From Lachnospiraceae bacterium (GTDB taxonomy: Bacteria; Bacillota; Clostridia; Lachnospirales; Lachnospiraceae), in contig JAFRWW010000020.1 of NCBI GenBank assembly GCA_017441585.1, positions 37,275-101,274 of the forward strand: a DNA stretch of 64,000 bases. The letters are read 5' to 3'. Below are positions 18,371 to 27,254 of the stretch, one piece after another (the first letter of the stretch is position 1; each line of letters opens with the position of its first letter). The translations under genes and the position numbers were made by a program. Under the pieces are notes generated by a model. That model did no database searches, was not told where the DNA came from, and saw only the letters and a program-made list of their open reading frames with translations.

Positions 18371-18820
18371 ATGAACAGAGTCATCTTAATGGGACGTTTA
18401 ACACGGGATCCTGAGATCCGTTATTCTCAGACAGATAATCAGATGGCAGTAGCCAGATATTCATTGGCAGTTGACAGGGCCGGGGGCAGGAATCAGGATT
18501 CAAATGAGCCCACAGCCGATTTTATCAATTGCGTGGCCTTTGGCAAATCTGCCGAGTTTGCGGAGAGATTTCTCCACAAAGGAACAAAAATAGCTATAGA
18601 GGGACGTATCAGGACAGGCAGGTATCAGAACAGGGACGGCCAGACAGTTTATACCACGGATGTCGTAGTGGACCGTCATGAGTTCTGTGAGAGCCGCGGA
18701 GCATCCCAGGGATCGGATTCATATTCATCCGCAGGCCCGGCACCTTCAGCTCCCGCAGGAAATGATGATTTCATGAATGTGGGTGAAGGGATAGATGAGG
18801 ATCTTCCGTTCAACGGATAA
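18371..18820 (+). CDS. ssb: Single-stranded DNA-binding protein
   Basis: 149 residues. The N-terminal OB fold ([45 protein letters not shown]) is followed by a Gly/Ser/Pro linker and the acidic tip DEDLPFNG, which recruits replication and repair proteins. It is in its usual place between rpsF and rpsR. Confidence 0.97.
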   Translation: MNRVILMGRLTRDPEIRYSQTDNQMAVARYSLAVDRAGGRNQDSNEPTADFINCVAFGKSAEFAERFLHKGTKIAIEGRIRTGRYQNRDGQTVYTTDVVVDRHEFCESRGASQGSDSYSSAGPAPSAPAGNDDFMNVGEGIDEDLPFNG

Positions 18821-18849
18821 TTCCCGGTTTAACCATCAAGGAGGGAAAA

Positions 18850-19113
18850 ATGGCTTTTGCAAAGAGCGATAAAGGCGATTCTCCTATGAGGAGACGTCCG
18901 GTTATCAGAAGAAGAAAAAAGGTTTGCGCTTTCTGCGGTAATGAAGGCGAGATCGATTACAAGGACACTAACAAGCTGAGAAGGTATATTTCCGAGAGAG
19001 GAAAGATCCTTCCCCGCAGGATCACAGGAAACTGTGCTAAGCATCAGAGAGCTATCACCGTTGCCATCAAGAGGGCACGTCATCTGGCTCTTATGCCTTA
19101 CGTACAGGATTGA
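18850..19113 (+). CDS. rpsR: 30S ribosomal protein S18
   Basis: 87 residues with a basic N-terminal tail and the core [16 protein letters not shown]...[20 protein letters not shown] split by family-typical turns; the Cys residues (CAFC and NCAKH) make it a zinc-binding-type S18. It is the last gene of the operon, before a strong terminator. Confidence 0.97.
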   Translation: MAFAKSDKGDSPMRRRPVIRRRKKVCAFCGNEGEIDYKDTNKLRRYISERGKILPRRITGNCAKHQRAITVAIKRARHLALMPYVQD

Positions 19114-19130
19114 TCTGATCAGGAATCAAT

Positions 19131-19163
19131 AAAAGATCCCCGGCTTTTGCCGGGGATCTTTTT
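19131..19163. terminator. Bidirectional terminator between rpsR and the pseudopilin operon
   Basis: A 14-bp stem AAAAGATCCCCGGC/GCCGGGGATCTTTT with a TTTT loop has T runs in both orientations. It serves the convergent transcripts ending at 19113 (plus) and 19179 (minus). Confidence 0.93.
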
Positions 19164-19178
19164 GTTTGTTCATGATAA

Positions 19179-19559
19179 TTATTTGGATTCTTCGACCTGC
19201 CAGGAAAGGATGCTTATCTTTTCATTGGTGATATCCGCGGGAAGAATGGCAGTGACATGGATGTGCTGGTCACTTTCCTCTATGGGGACGTCAAATTCCG
19301 TGATCTTGGTGGTCTCTCTGGGTGCCTGTGACATGTCACGGAGCTTTATCTGTGCATCGGAGGTGGCATTGTAATATGCGCGGTTCCTGTCCGCTATCTT
19401 TTTGGACAGGGTATAATCCGCTCTGGCACTCACCAGGGACATGACTGAGAATGTCACCAGGCAGATTATGATGAAGATGACCAGTATGGAGGATACGCCT
19501 ATGCTCATGCCGGCCTTGGGTTCTTTTTTCTGTGTTTCCTTTATTGTAAGACTGCTCAT
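19179..19559 (-). CDS. Membrane-anchored pseudopilin-locus protein, function unknown
   Basis: 126 residues. A basic N-terminus is followed by one hydrophobic segment (MSIGVSSILVIFIIICLVTFSVMSLVSARADYTLSK broken at about residue 17-45). A helical stretch and a small beta-rich exposed domain (ITEFDVPIEESDQHIHVTAIL) come next. This is minor-pseudopilin architecture, but a clear prepilin cleavage motif with Glu+5 is lacking. It is the last gene of the 19.2-22.0 kb operon, coupled to the previous gene by an ATGA overlap and preceded by GGGAGGTG. Confidence 0.65.
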   Translation of the reverse strand: MSSLTIKETQKKEPKAGMSIGVSSILVIFIIICLVTFSVMSLVSARADYTLSKKIADRNRAYYNATSDAQIKLRDMSQAPRETTKITEFDVPIEESDQHIHVTAILPADITNEKISILSWQVEESK

Positions 19560-20086
19560 AATACACCTCCCACAACGCCTGCATCAAGCGGCTGCGTGCC
19601 CGGATCCGCCACGTTTTGGGATACCGTGGATGAGGAGGCATCCTTGGTACCCGAATTGTATGCCCGCAGGTATAAGCTGCAGTCCAGATCATAAAGGAGG
19701 GCTCTGTCCGAACAGCGGATGAAGCTGATATAGGAAACCATCATGTCATCACGCCTTTTATCGTACATATTGAGATAATATGCGGCATCGCCCATATGAC
19801 AGAGGTTGAATTTTTCGTCGTAATAAAAGGTCAGTATACCGTTCTGGTATGTGGACATGCGCTTTGGATCCACGGTGTTCTGAACCTTTGACAGATCGCC
19901 GTTATAGCCGTAAAAGAGCTCTGCCGCGGAGGTGCACAGGTTGACGGCGCCGTTCAACGACTGGGTGTCGCAGCTGACGGTATAGGCCTTTGCAAAGATC
20001 TCGACACATATGGCTGAGCATATGGAGAAGAAAAGCACGGCTATGATGGTCTCTATGAGGAAAAGGCTGGATTTTGAATTTTTCAT
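19556..20086 (-). CDS. Pseudopilin-like protein with prepilin-type N-terminus
   Basis: 176 residues from ATG 20086, chosen for GGGAGGGCGAAG just upstream and an ATGA overlap with the preceding gene. The N-terminus KNSKSSLFLIETIIAVLF resembles a class III prepilin: a short basic leader, then hydrophobic residues with Glu at +5 of SLFLIE, although Ser replaces the usual Gly at -1. The C-terminal part is an exposed domain with Cys residues (CHMGDAAYY, RCSDRALLYDLDCSLY). Probably a minor pilin of a type IV pilus or secretion-like machine. Confidence 0.68.
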   Translation of the reverse strand: MKNSKSSLFLIETIIAVLFFSICSAICVEIFAKAYTVSCDTQSLNGAVNLCTSAAELFYGYNGDLSKVQNTVDPKRMSTYQNGILTFYYDEKFNLCHMGDAAYYLNMYDKRRDDMMVSYISFIRCSDRALLYDLDCSLYLRAYNSGTKDASSSTVSQNVADPGTQPLDAGVVGGVL

Positions 20087-20616
20087 CTTCGCCCTCCCGG
20101 TTCCACCGGCGCAGCCGAGGTGAGGCCTCTCATCTTGGCGTCGCACTTTGTGGACATATATGCAGTGTCATAGTTGCCTTCGTTGTCGACAACGGTAATG
20201 GAAAAGACGCCGCCGGCTATTTCCTTTACATCGAACTCCTGCAGCTCCATGATGGGGATGCCCTGCTTCAGATCCGGTGTTCCTTCATCGTGGAGAGTGA
20301 TCTCCTTAAGATATCCGTCATCGGAATATATATAGGTATTTTCCAGTAGCTCATCTGTTTTTTTTATCAGATGTATGGTGCTGATATCGTTTATGACGGT
20401 GATGGTGGCCGTACCTTCGGAATCTCGCTGACGGAGCTTCTCGGTGATATAGGATATCGCCGTGCGGGATGTGAAATTGTGATTGACGCCGGCGTTGATG
20501 TTTTCATAAACCCTGGCGCCGAAGAATACCACAAAAATCGCGGATATGGCAAAAAGACCCAGAAGGGCCGCCGTAAAAAGAAAGTCTACGATTTGTGGCT
20601 GTTTGATTCGTTTCAT
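20083..20616 (-). CDS. DUF4860-like pseudopilin-locus membrane protein
   Basis: 177 residues. One N-terminal membrane helix (DFLFTAALLGLFAISAIFVVFFGARVY, broken by a basic start) is followed by a helix (RTAISYITEKLRQRD). A beta-rich domain ending in a Pro/Gly tail comes last. It fits the DUF4860 description (small Clostridial membrane proteins in pilus-like loci) as I recall it; a profile search would settle this. It lies in the middle of the GspF operon with close spacing. Confidence 0.62.
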   Translation of the reverse strand: MKRIKQPQIVDFLFTAALLGLFAISAIFVVFFGARVYENINAGVNHNFTSRTAISYITEKLRQRDSEGTATITVINDISTIHLIKKTDELLENTYIYSDDGYLKEITLHDEGTPDLKQGIPIMELQEFDVKEIAGGVFSITVVDNEGNYDTAYMSTKCDAKMRGLTSAAPVEPGGRR

Positions 20617-20629
20617 TTTTCCTGTAAGT

Positions 20630-20962
20630 TCAGTGGTTTATAACGGTTATTTCCACGGTGGGGAATTCACCCGTACCGGGATTTTCATATTTAATGCTGT
20701 AGTGGTTGTGGTTATAGCTCAGGGCATAATTCTCCTCGAGATAAGCGATGTCCTTAGGATAGCGTCCCTCGGAGGCAAAGCAGTGGAGTATATCCCTGGT
20801 TACGGCCCTGTTAAGGGCGGATAACTGCTGCTGCTCGGTGTTACGTGAGAGCATGGAGATGGCAGCGAAAAAAAGAGTAAATATGATAATGAAGGATACC
20901 AGCGGAATCAGTATCCCTCCCTTTTTCTTTTTTATCTCTTTTTTGCTGAACCTGTTTTTCAT
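20630..20962 (-). CDS. Small membrane-anchored pseudopilin-like protein
   Basis: 110 residues. A very basic N-terminus (KKEIKKKKGG) leads to a single helix (ILIPLVSFIIIFTLFFAAIS), then a helix and short exposed domain. The GG before the hydrophobic stretch resembles a prepilin peptidase site, but Glu+5 is missing. It starts 1 nt after the GspF-like gene ends. Function is inferred from the operon only. Confidence 0.6.
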   Translation of the reverse strand: MKNRFSKKEIKKKKGGILIPLVSFIIIFTLFFAAISMLSRNTEQQQLSALNRAVTRDILHCFASEGRYPKDIAYLEENYALSYNHNHYSIKYENPGTGEFPTVEITVINH

Positions 20963-20963
20963 A

Positions 20964-22031
20964 TCAACCGATCTGGCTTATGATACCCATAAGAGGCATC
21001 ATGACCGAAAGAAGGATGAGACCTACCACTATAGACAAAAAGGCTACCAGGGTGGGCTCTATTATGGAGAGAAAACGCCCTATCTCATTGTCGATCTCTT
21101 CCTCATATTTGACCGCAACCTTATTCATGACCGTATCCATCATACCGCTCTTGTATCCGGTAGCGATCATACGTCCGTAATTACCCGAAAATATGTGAGC
21201 CTTTACAGTGGCGTCCGCAAAGGCTGTGCCCTCGTTGATCATGGCCTTGCAAAGGGTTACCTTTTTGAGATATTCTTTGTTGGTGATGAGCTGTTCCACC
21301 AGGCCTATGGCATCGTTAGTCTGGAAACCGGAGTTGAGTGCCAGGGCCATTCCCGAAGCAAAATGTCCGGCGGCTATCTTGTCGAAGAGGTCTCTGGTGA
21401 GGGGGCAGCGGGATCCGAAGTCAATGATCCTGGACTGAGCCTTTGATGATTCCCTGACATAAAGATAGGCGATGACGAACAGACAGAAGATCACGATGAA
21501 GGTGATGGAATATGCACCGAGGGTGCCGCTGGCTCCCAGTATGACGGCGGACACGCCGCTCATGGTGGTGCCCAGCTGCTCGTATACATTACGGAAGATG
21601 GGAAGCACCTTTGCCACCAGCACGATTATGACACAGAACATCATGGCTACCATGATGAAGGGATAACTGATGGCCTGCTCTATGCTGGAACGGATGGCTT
21701 CGTTTCTCTCATAGTAGTCGGCCAGGGAGGCGAAGACTATGTCCAGCTTACCGGTTTTCTCTCCCAGATGGACCATTTCCAGCATGTATCCGGGGAAAAC
21801 CTCCACACTTCTCATGGAATCGCTTAAGGTATTGCCATCCTCCAGCGAGGCGTGTATCCGGGTAGTCAGCTCCTGGGCCTCAGCCGTGTCGGCATCCTGC
21901 TCGATAAGGTGAAGTGCTTCCTTCACCGAGATGCCGGCGGAGAGCATCATGCTCATCTGGCTGGAGAATGTAGAGATCTCATAATTATTCAAAGGCTTTA
22001 TTACAACCTTTTCTTTTTTATCCTTGCTCAC
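20964..22031 (-). CDS. GspF/PilC-family inner-membrane platform protein
   Basis: 355 residues with two T2SSF repeats, each starting with a soluble helical part: FSSQMSMMLSAGISVKEALHL (split after residue 40) and GMALALNSGFQTNDAIGLV. There are three membrane regions (~115-140, ~160-185 and the C-terminal ~320-345), and ESG-type loops such as EMVHLGEKTGKL. It is the assembly platform of type IV pilus or type II secretion machines. As first gene of a five-gene minus-strand operon it has its own strong promoter. The usual partner ATPase and prepilin peptidase are absent from the locus. Confidence 0.86.
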   Translation of the reverse strand: MSKDKKEKVVIKPLNNYEISTFSSQMSMMLSAGISVKEALHLIEQDADTAEAQELTTRIHASLEDGNTLSDSMRSVEVFPGYMLEMVHLGEKTGKLDIVFASLADYYERNEAIRSSIEQAISYPFIMVAMMFCVIIVLVAKVLPIFRNVYEQLGTTMSGVSAVILGASGTLGAYSITFIVIFCLFVIAYLYVRESSKAQSRIIDFGSRCPLTRDLFDKIAAGHFASGMALALNSGFQTNDAIGLVEQLITNKEYLKKVTLCKAMINEGTAFADATVKAHIFSGNYGRMIATGYKSGMMDTVMNKVAVKYEEEIDNEIGRFLSIIEPTLVAFLSIVVGLILLSVMMPLMGIISQIG

Positions 22032-22095
22032 GTGACGCTCCTTTTTCCCCGTTTTTATGACCGGGGGAGTAAGTCCTGAAAAAAAACCAAACCTT

Positions 22096-22125
22096 ATTAT
22101 ATAATAACACGGGGTATATTGTCAA
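22096..22125 (-). promoter_or_regulatory. Promoter of the GspF/pseudopilin operon
   Basis: On the minus strand, TTGACA (22125-22120) and TATAAT (22101-22096) are separated by 18 bp; both boxes are perfect. Confidence 0.85.
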
Positions 22126-22159
22126 AAAGAACGCTCTTAAGTGTGGCTGTCTGCTCTCC

Positions 22160-22188
22160 TTGAAGAATGGATGAGTTTGTGGTAGAAT
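22160..22188 (+). promoter_or_regulatory. Promoter of the ChbG-gdpP-rplI-dnaB run
   Basis: TTGAAG (22160-22165) and TAGAAT (22183-22188) are separated by 17 bp, with a TGn extended -10. It is divergent from the pseudopilin promoter. Confidence 0.65.
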
Positions 22189-22240
22189 GTTCCTTTGAGT
22201 ACTGATCATATGATCACATTGGTGTATCCGGGAGACAGGG

Positions 22241-22975
22241 GTGCTTATATTAAGCGTAAATGCCGATGATTTCGGCGAAAATAATTCAGTCAGCGAGGCG
22301 ATCTGTGAGAGCTATTTTAAGGGCCTGATCAGTGATACCACGATCATGGTGAACATGCCCGGTGCAAAGAACGCCACGAAACTGGCCCAAAAGTACGGAT
22401 TTGCAGACCGGGTGGGCCTGCATCTGAATCTGACCGCAGGGGTGCCCTTTACACCGGCCATAACAAAGTGTCCCGAGTTTTGCGATCTCTCCGGTAATTT
22501 TAACGCAGCTTTTCACTTGAGCGGTACCCGAAGGCTCATCCTTGACAGAAGGCATAAAGCTGCCCTGTCTGCGGAGATCGAAGCACAGATAAAGGAATAT
22601 CTGAAGCTGGGATACACGAAGCTCCACCTGGATTCACACCATCATGTACACACGGATCTGTCCGTCTGGGGGGTACTGGCTCCTCTTCTTAAAAAATACG
22701 CTTTCAGGTCGGTACGGATAAGCCGTAACATGTATTGTGAAAATGATGTTCCCGGGCTTGCCAAAAAGGTATATAAGGGCGGATTCAATGCTCTCCTTAA
22801 ATCGGGCGGTTTTGAGACCACCGATTACTTTGGAAGTGCTCAGGATTATCTGTATTCAAAGAATCTGATAAAGTCCGGTTCAAAGGTGGAGATAATGGTG
22901 CATCCTCTGTATTCGGAGGAAGGGGTCCTCCTTGATACGGACAGGCCTTTTACAGAGCCGGGATATCTGCGATAA
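22241..22975 (+). CDS. ChbG/YdjC-family carbohydrate deacetylase
   Basis: 244 residues, normal family length. Metal-site motifs are present: NADDFGEN (adjacent Asp pair), VGLHLNLTAG (His) and LHLDSHHHVHTD (His). The YdjC fold removes acetyl groups from chitooligosaccharides or related amino sugars. It starts at GTG 22241, with GGGAG about 5 nt upstream and no better ATG. It is 41 nt upstream of gdpP on the same strand, with a weak hairpin (22986-23006) between. Confidence 0.86.
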   Translation: MLILSVNADDFGENNSVSEAICESYFKGLISDTTIMVNMPGAKNATKLAQKYGFADRVGLHLNLTAGVPFTPAITKCPEFCDLSGNFNAAFHLSGTRRLILDRRHKAALSAEIEAQIKEYLKLGYTKLHLDSHHHVHTDLSVWGVLAPLLKKYAFRSVRISRNMYCENDVPGLAKKVYKGGFNALLKSGGFETTDYFGSAQDYLYSKNLIKSGSKVEIMVHPLYSEEGVLLDTDRPFTEPGYLR

Positions 22976-23016
22976 ATCAAAATAAAACTCTCTCATGGGG
23001 GAGTTAAGGGGATATT

Positions 23017-25062
23017 ATGAAAAAGAATCAGCGCTTCAGAGGTGTTTTGGATATATATTTGAGATGGCCCATTTATCTTTCGGCCCTGGTCATTCTGGAA
23101 GTGGGACTGGTGGCCATATACCCTGCCAATGCCATATTTATGGTGGCCGGCTTTGCGGTTCTGTATACGATCGTTGCAGTGGCGATCTACAGGGTGAGAA
23201 AGGATGAACTGCTGGATTCGGTCATGGATTTTGCCACCCACTACGGTCAGGTGCAGAAGGAGATGCTCAAGAATTTTGAGATGCCCTATGCCGTACTCGA
23301 TGAGACCGGACATCTTATCTGGAATAATGACGCTTTTGATGCGATCTTTCATGTGGACGGACTTTTCAGATGGTCCATAGTGAATGACGCCTACGGGATA
23401 AAAAAGGAGCAGCTTCCCGGCATGCTGGAGCCCACGGAGATAAAGTTTACCATTGACGACAGGGATCTGAGGGTGAGACTGCGCAGGATAAATCTGGATT
23501 ATGAGGAAAATAACCTGATAGATCCTGACCGTTTTAACGGATCGGTCATTACGGCCCTGGTCTATGATGATACCGAGATGAACAATGTGATGAGGCTTAA
23601 CAGCGAAGGCAGCACGGTCATGGGTCTTATATATCTGGACAATTTTGAGGAGGCCCTTCAGGGCGCTGAGCCCACCAATGCAGCCATAGTCACCACTTTG
23701 GTGGACAGGCGTATCAACAGATACTTCTCCATAGATCACAGCGGTGTAGTCAAGAAACTGGGATCTGACAGATATTTCATAGTCATGAAGAAAAAGGCTC
23801 TGGATGAGATGGTTGAAGATAATTTCTCTGTCCTTGACGATGTGCGAAAGGCTGCTTCGGGCTTTAAGATCACCATGACCATGAGTATCGGTATCGGTAC
23901 CCATCCCGGCGATATCGACCAGTGTAATTCCAATTCCAAGATGGCCATAGACGCGGCCCTTGCCAGAGGCGGAGACCAGGTCGTAGTCAGGAATGAAGAG
24001 AGGTTTATCTATTACGGAGGCAAGCATGACCAGACCGAGACCAATGTCCGTGTCAGGGCAAAGCGTGTGGCCGGTTATCTCAAGGAATACATAGAGAACT
24101 ATGAAAAGGTCATCGTCATGGGACATTCCCTGGCAGATCAGGACGCCTTCGGTTCCTGTGTGGGCATTCATGCGGCTGCCAGATACCTGGGTAAGGAGTG
24201 CAGGATCGTGGTCAATACGATAACCACATCCATACGCCCCATGCTGAACAGTTTCATGTCGGCAGATGATTATAAAGAGGGCACTATAGTGAATTCCGAT
24301 GAAGCCATCGATATGATGACTGATGCCACCTTGCTTGTGGTGGTGGATACCAACAAGCCTGAGCTGTGCGAGTGTCCCCAGCTCCTTGACATGTGCAGGA
24401 ATATCCTGGTGATAGATCATCACCGTCAGGGAAGTGAAAAGATAGAGAATACACTTTATCCTTATGTAGAACCCAATGCATCCAGTGCCAGCGAGATGAT
24501 ATCCGAGATATTGCAGTACTTTGACAATGAGAAACTGCGTATCAAGAATTATGAGGCCGACTGTCTGTACGCGGGCATCATGATCGACTCGGGTAACTTC
24601 TCCACAAAGACCAGCGGAAGGACCTTTGAGGCGGCTGCATATCTCAGAAACAACGGCGCGGACGTGACCCGTATCAGAAAGATGTTCCGTGACAGCATGG
24701 AGTCCTACAAGGCCCGTGCGGAGGCGGTCAGGAGTGCCGAGCTTTACAAAAACGAATTCGCCATCGGCGTCTGTCCCGCGGAAGGTCTGGAATCACCTAC
24801 GGTCGTGGGCGCACAGGCGGCCAATGAGCTTATGAATATCAATCTGGTCCGGGCAGCCTTTGTACTGACCCTGTATCAGGACAAGGTATATATATCTGCC
24901 AGATCCATTGACGAGATAAATGTGCAGGTGATCATGGAGCGCATGGGCGGCGGCGGACACCTTAATATAGCGGGAGTCCAGCTTAAGGGCTATACCATAG
25001 ACCGGGCGAGAGACGAACTGAAGATGACTCTGGATTCCATGCTGGAGAAGAATGAGATCTGA
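23017..25062 (+). CDS. gdpP: GdpP-type cyclic-di-AMP phosphodiesterase
   Basis: 681 residues in the GdpP order. Two N-terminal membrane helices (~15-55) precede a PAS-like domain (~75-170). A degenerate GGDEF domain (~180-330) lacks the GGDEF signature. The catalytic DHH domain shows GHSLADQDAFGS (~370), VVVDTNK and VIDHHRQG (~467). DHHA1 ends in MGGGGHLNIAG. It hydrolyses cyclic di-AMP and so affects potassium, osmotic and cell-wall homeostasis. Placement immediately upstream of rplI and dnaB is the conserved Firmicute arrangement. Confidence 0.95.
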   Translation: MKKNQRFRGVLDIYLRWPIYLSALVILEVGLVAIYPANAIFMVAGFAVLYTIVAVAIYRVRKDELLDSVMDFATHYGQVQKEMLKNFEMPYAVLDETGHLIWNNDAFDAIFHVDGLFRWSIVNDAYGIKKEQLPGMLEPTEIKFTIDDRDLRVRLRRINLDYEENNLIDPDRFNGSVITALVYDDTEMNNVMRLNSEGSTVMGLIYLDNFEEALQGAEPTNAAIVTTLVDRRINRYFSIDHSGVVKKLGSDRYFIVMKKKALDEMVEDNFSVLDDVRKAASGFKITMTMSIGIGTHPGDIDQCNSNSKMAIDAALARGGDQVVVRNEERFIYYGGKHDQTETNVRVRAKRVAGYLKEYIENYEKVIVMGHSLADQDAFGSCVGIHAAARYLGKECRIVVNTITTSIRPMLNSFMSADDYKEGTIVNSDEAIDMMTDATLLVVVDTNKPELCECPQLLDMCRNILVIDHHRQGSEKIENTLYPYVEPNASSASEMISEILQYFDNEKLRIKNYEADCLYAGIMIDSGNFSTKTSGRTFEAAAYLRNNGADVTRIRKMFRDSMESYKARAEAVRSAELYKNEFAIGVCPAEGLESPTVVGAQAANELMNINLVRAAFVLTLYQDKVYISARSIDEINVQVIMERMGGGGHLNIAGVQLKGYTIDRARDELKMTLDSMLEKNEI

Positions 25063-25097
25063 TCATTTTGTCAGTCTTAATGCGATGGCTGGCTTCC

Positions 25098-25120
25098 TGT
25101 CATTCTGAGCGAAGAATCTT
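25098..25120 (+). repeat. GAAGAATCTT leader repeat, short copy before rplI
   Basis: TGTCATTCTGAGC followed directly by GAAGAATCTT; the right end is 17 nt before the rplI start codon. Confidence 0.85.
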
Positions 25121-25137
25121 AATATTAATGAGGAGAC

Positions 25138-25590
25138 ATGAAAATGAAGGTAATACTTTTACAGGATGTGAAATCAGTAGGAAAAAAGGGTGAGATAGTA
25201 GAGCTCAGTGAGGGCTACGCTCATAATTTTATTATAAAGCGCAAGCTGGGAAAGGAAGCGACCCCGGCCAATTTAAATGATGCTAAGCTTAAAAAGGCAA
25301 ATGATGAGAAAGTGGCCGCACAGAAGCTGGAGGATGCAAAGGCTCTGTCCGCAGAAATAGAAAAGCTCACTGTGGTATGCCGTATAAAGACCGGCAAGGA
25401 GGGCAAGAGCTTTGGCTCTGTGTCTTCAAAGGAGATCGCAGAACAGATGAAGGCCCAGCATGATGTGGAACTGGACCGCAAGAAGATAGTGCTGGACGAG
25501 CCCATAAAGGCGCTGGGAGAATATAAGGTGACGGTAAAGCTCCATCCCCAGGTGTCTGCTGCTCTTGCTGTAAAGGTCGAAGAGGAGTGA
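25138..25590 (+). CDS. rplI: 50S ribosomal protein L9
   Basis: 150 residues: the N-terminal rRNA-binding domain ([31 protein letters not shown]), the long connecting helix, and the C-terminal domain (GKLFGSV-equivalent [15 protein letters not shown]). Two start codons are possible, ATG 25138 with GAGGAG 4 nt before it and ATG 25144 about 10 nt after it; the second gives the family-typical MKVILL. Confidence 0.96.
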   Translation: MKMKVILLQDVKSVGKKGEIVELSEGYAHNFIIKRKLGKEATPANLNDAKLKKANDEKVAAQKLEDAKALSAEIEKLTVVCRIKTGKEGKSFGSVSSKEIAEQMKAQHDVELDRKKIVLDEPIKALGEYKVTVKLHPQVSAALAVKVEEE

Positions 25591-25596
25591 TCTGTT

Positions 25597-26946
25597 TTGG
25601 ACGAGAATCTCATCAAAAGAAATCTGCCTCATAATCCCGATGCCGAAAAGCTGTTGATCGGTTCAATGCTCCTTAATGATGATGCTCTGGCTTATGCCGC
25701 TGAGAATCTCACTAAGGAGGATTTTTATTCTGCGGTCTACGGCTGGCTTTTTGATGCCATGAAAGCCATCTGCGATGCGGGAAGGGAACTGGATTTTCTG
25801 GCTCTCAAGGAAAAGTTAAGGGAGCAGGGAGCGCCCGACACCCTTCAGGATGCTTCCGTCATCAGGGAGATCACCGATTCTGTGACGACCTCGTCGAATT
25901 ATAAATACAATGTCAAGGTGGTCCAGGATTATTCGAAGGTCCGCCGTCTCATAGCTGAGGGCGAGCGCATTGCAAACTCCGGCTATCAGGGGAAAAAGTC
26001 CGTCGAAGAACAGGTTGAAGACGCTGAGAAGGCGATCTTTGCCTTAAGGCAGGGTAATCTGGATGACGAGATGGTATCCACTGCCGACGTATATTACAAG
26101 GCCATGGAGGAGATCCATAAAGCCATGAAAAATAAGGGTGCTGTCATGGGCATTCCCACGGGCTTTCCGGATCTGGACAGGTATTTTGCAGGCCTTCAGC
26201 CCTCGACCCTGGTGCTCATAGCGGCCAGACCCGCCATGGGTAAGACTGCTTTTGCCCTTAATATAGCTGATTACGCAGCCCTTAAGCATGATTATAAGGT
26301 GGCCATATTTTCTCTGGAGATGAGCCGGCAGGATCTGATGCGCAGATTCCTGGCCATCGAAGCTCTGGTGGATTCTTCGAAGTTTAAGACCGGAGAACTG
26401 GACTATGAGGATATGGATAAGCTGGTGGAAGTGGGAAGTGTTTTTGACACGCCGAACCTCATGCTTTTTGACAAGGCTGATATCACCCCCACAGAGCTTC
26501 GTTCAAAGTGTCGTAAGATAAAGCTGGAGAGAGGTCTGGACCTTATAATCATAGATTATCTGCAGCTTATGGAATCCGGAAAGGGCGGACAGGAGAACCG
26601 TCAGCAGGAGATATCCACCATATCAAGATCCCTGAAGCTTCTGGCTAAGGAACTGGACATCCCCGTGATCGCCCTGTCCCAGCTGTCCCGAAGCGTGGAG
26701 CAAAGAAGCGGAGATCACAAGCCCATGCTGTCCGACCTGCGTGAGTCGGGCGCCATCGAGCAGGATGCGGATGTGGTAATGTTTATCTACAGGGAAGAAG
26801 TGTATAAGCCCGATACGGAGAAAAAGAATCTGGCAGAGATACTCATCTCTAAAAACAGAAGCGGCTCCACAGGAAGCGTAGACCTCGTGTGGCAGCCGCA
26901 GTATACAAGATTTGCTTCGGCAGAGCGTATTGAGAAGCCCCGCTGA
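25597..26946 (+). CDS. dnaB: Replicative DNA helicase DnaB
   Basis: 449 residues. The N-terminal domain starts NLPHNPDAEKLLIGSMLL. The RecA-like helicase domain carries Walker A ARPAMGKTAFAL (~212), the Walker B region LDLIIIDYLQLM, and LSQLSRSVEQR and SDLRESGAIEQDAD. It unwinds DNA at the replication fork as a hexamer. It starts at TTG 25597, supported by AGAGGAG 9 nt upstream and by the N-terminal family alignment. It is the last gene of the gdpP-rplI-dnaB run. Confidence 0.96.
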   Translation: MDENLIKRNLPHNPDAEKLLIGSMLLNDDALAYAAENLTKEDFYSAVYGWLFDAMKAICDAGRELDFLALKEKLREQGAPDTLQDASVIREITDSVTTSSNYKYNVKVVQDYSKVRRLIAEGERIANSGYQGKKSVEEQVEDAEKAIFALRQGNLDDEMVSTADVYYKAMEEIHKAMKNKGAVMGIPTGFPDLDRYFAGLQPSTLVLIAARPAMGKTAFALNIADYAALKHDYKVAIFSLEMSRQDLMRRFLAIEALVDSSKFKTGELDYEDMDKLVEVGSVFDTPNLMLFDKADITPTELRSKCRKIKLERGLDLIIIDYLQLMESGKGGQENRQQEISTISRSLKLLAKELDIPVIALSQLSRSVEQRSGDHKPMLSDLRESGAIEQDADVVMFIYREEVYKPDTEKKNLAEILISKNRSGSTGSVDLVWQPQYTRFASAERIEKPR

Positions 26947-26949
26947 TCC

Positions 26950-27141
26950 TTATATGGAATTCATCTTAGCCAACAGTTCGTCGATGTCAACTCCGTGAAC
27001 TGCGGCAGCTTCGCCCAATGTCTCCATCTGTGCCGAAGGGCAGCCCAGGCAGTGCATTCCGATCTCCAAAAGAGCGGGAGCCGCTTCGGGCTTAATGTTC
27101 AGAATATCACCTATTGTTGTGTCTTTGGTTATCTCAGCCAT
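26950..27141 (-). CDS. DUF1858-domain small protein
   Basis: 63 residues, entirely a DUF1858 domain: [18 protein letters not shown]..., [17 protein letters not shown]. The CxxC in CLGC suggests redox or metal chemistry, and the family is often found with hybrid-cluster or iron-sulfur proteins; the precise role is unknown. It converges on dnaB with a 3-bp gap and no visible terminator. A GGAGG ribosome-binding site precedes the start. Confidence 0.85.
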   Translation of the reverse strand: MAEITKDTTIGDILNIKPEAAPALLEIGMHCLGCPSAQMETLGEAAAVHGVDIDELLAKMNSI

Positions 27142-27185
27142 TTTGGTTTCCTCCTTTAATAAATGTTAAATATCCGTGATGTATA

Positions 27186-27213
27186 TTGATTTTTTACAAT
27201 CGGGATTTATAAT
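27186..27213 (+). promoter_or_regulatory. Promoter of the zinc protease gene
   Basis: TTGATT (27186-27191) and TATAAT (27208-27213) are separated by 16 bp, about 40 nt before the start codon. Confidence 0.6.
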
Positions 27214-27254
27214 ATATTATACCGACAGATTAGTCAATAGAGGAGGTACGGTTT

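Noticed and set aside
22986..23006. Terminator between the ChbG-like gene and gdpP
   Set aside because: The stem is short and imperfect, has no T run, and overlaps the region just before the gdpP ribosome-binding site.
22993..24423. 476-codon minus-strand frame opposite gdpP
   Set aside because: It is a shadow of gdpP codon bias, without motifs or start signals.
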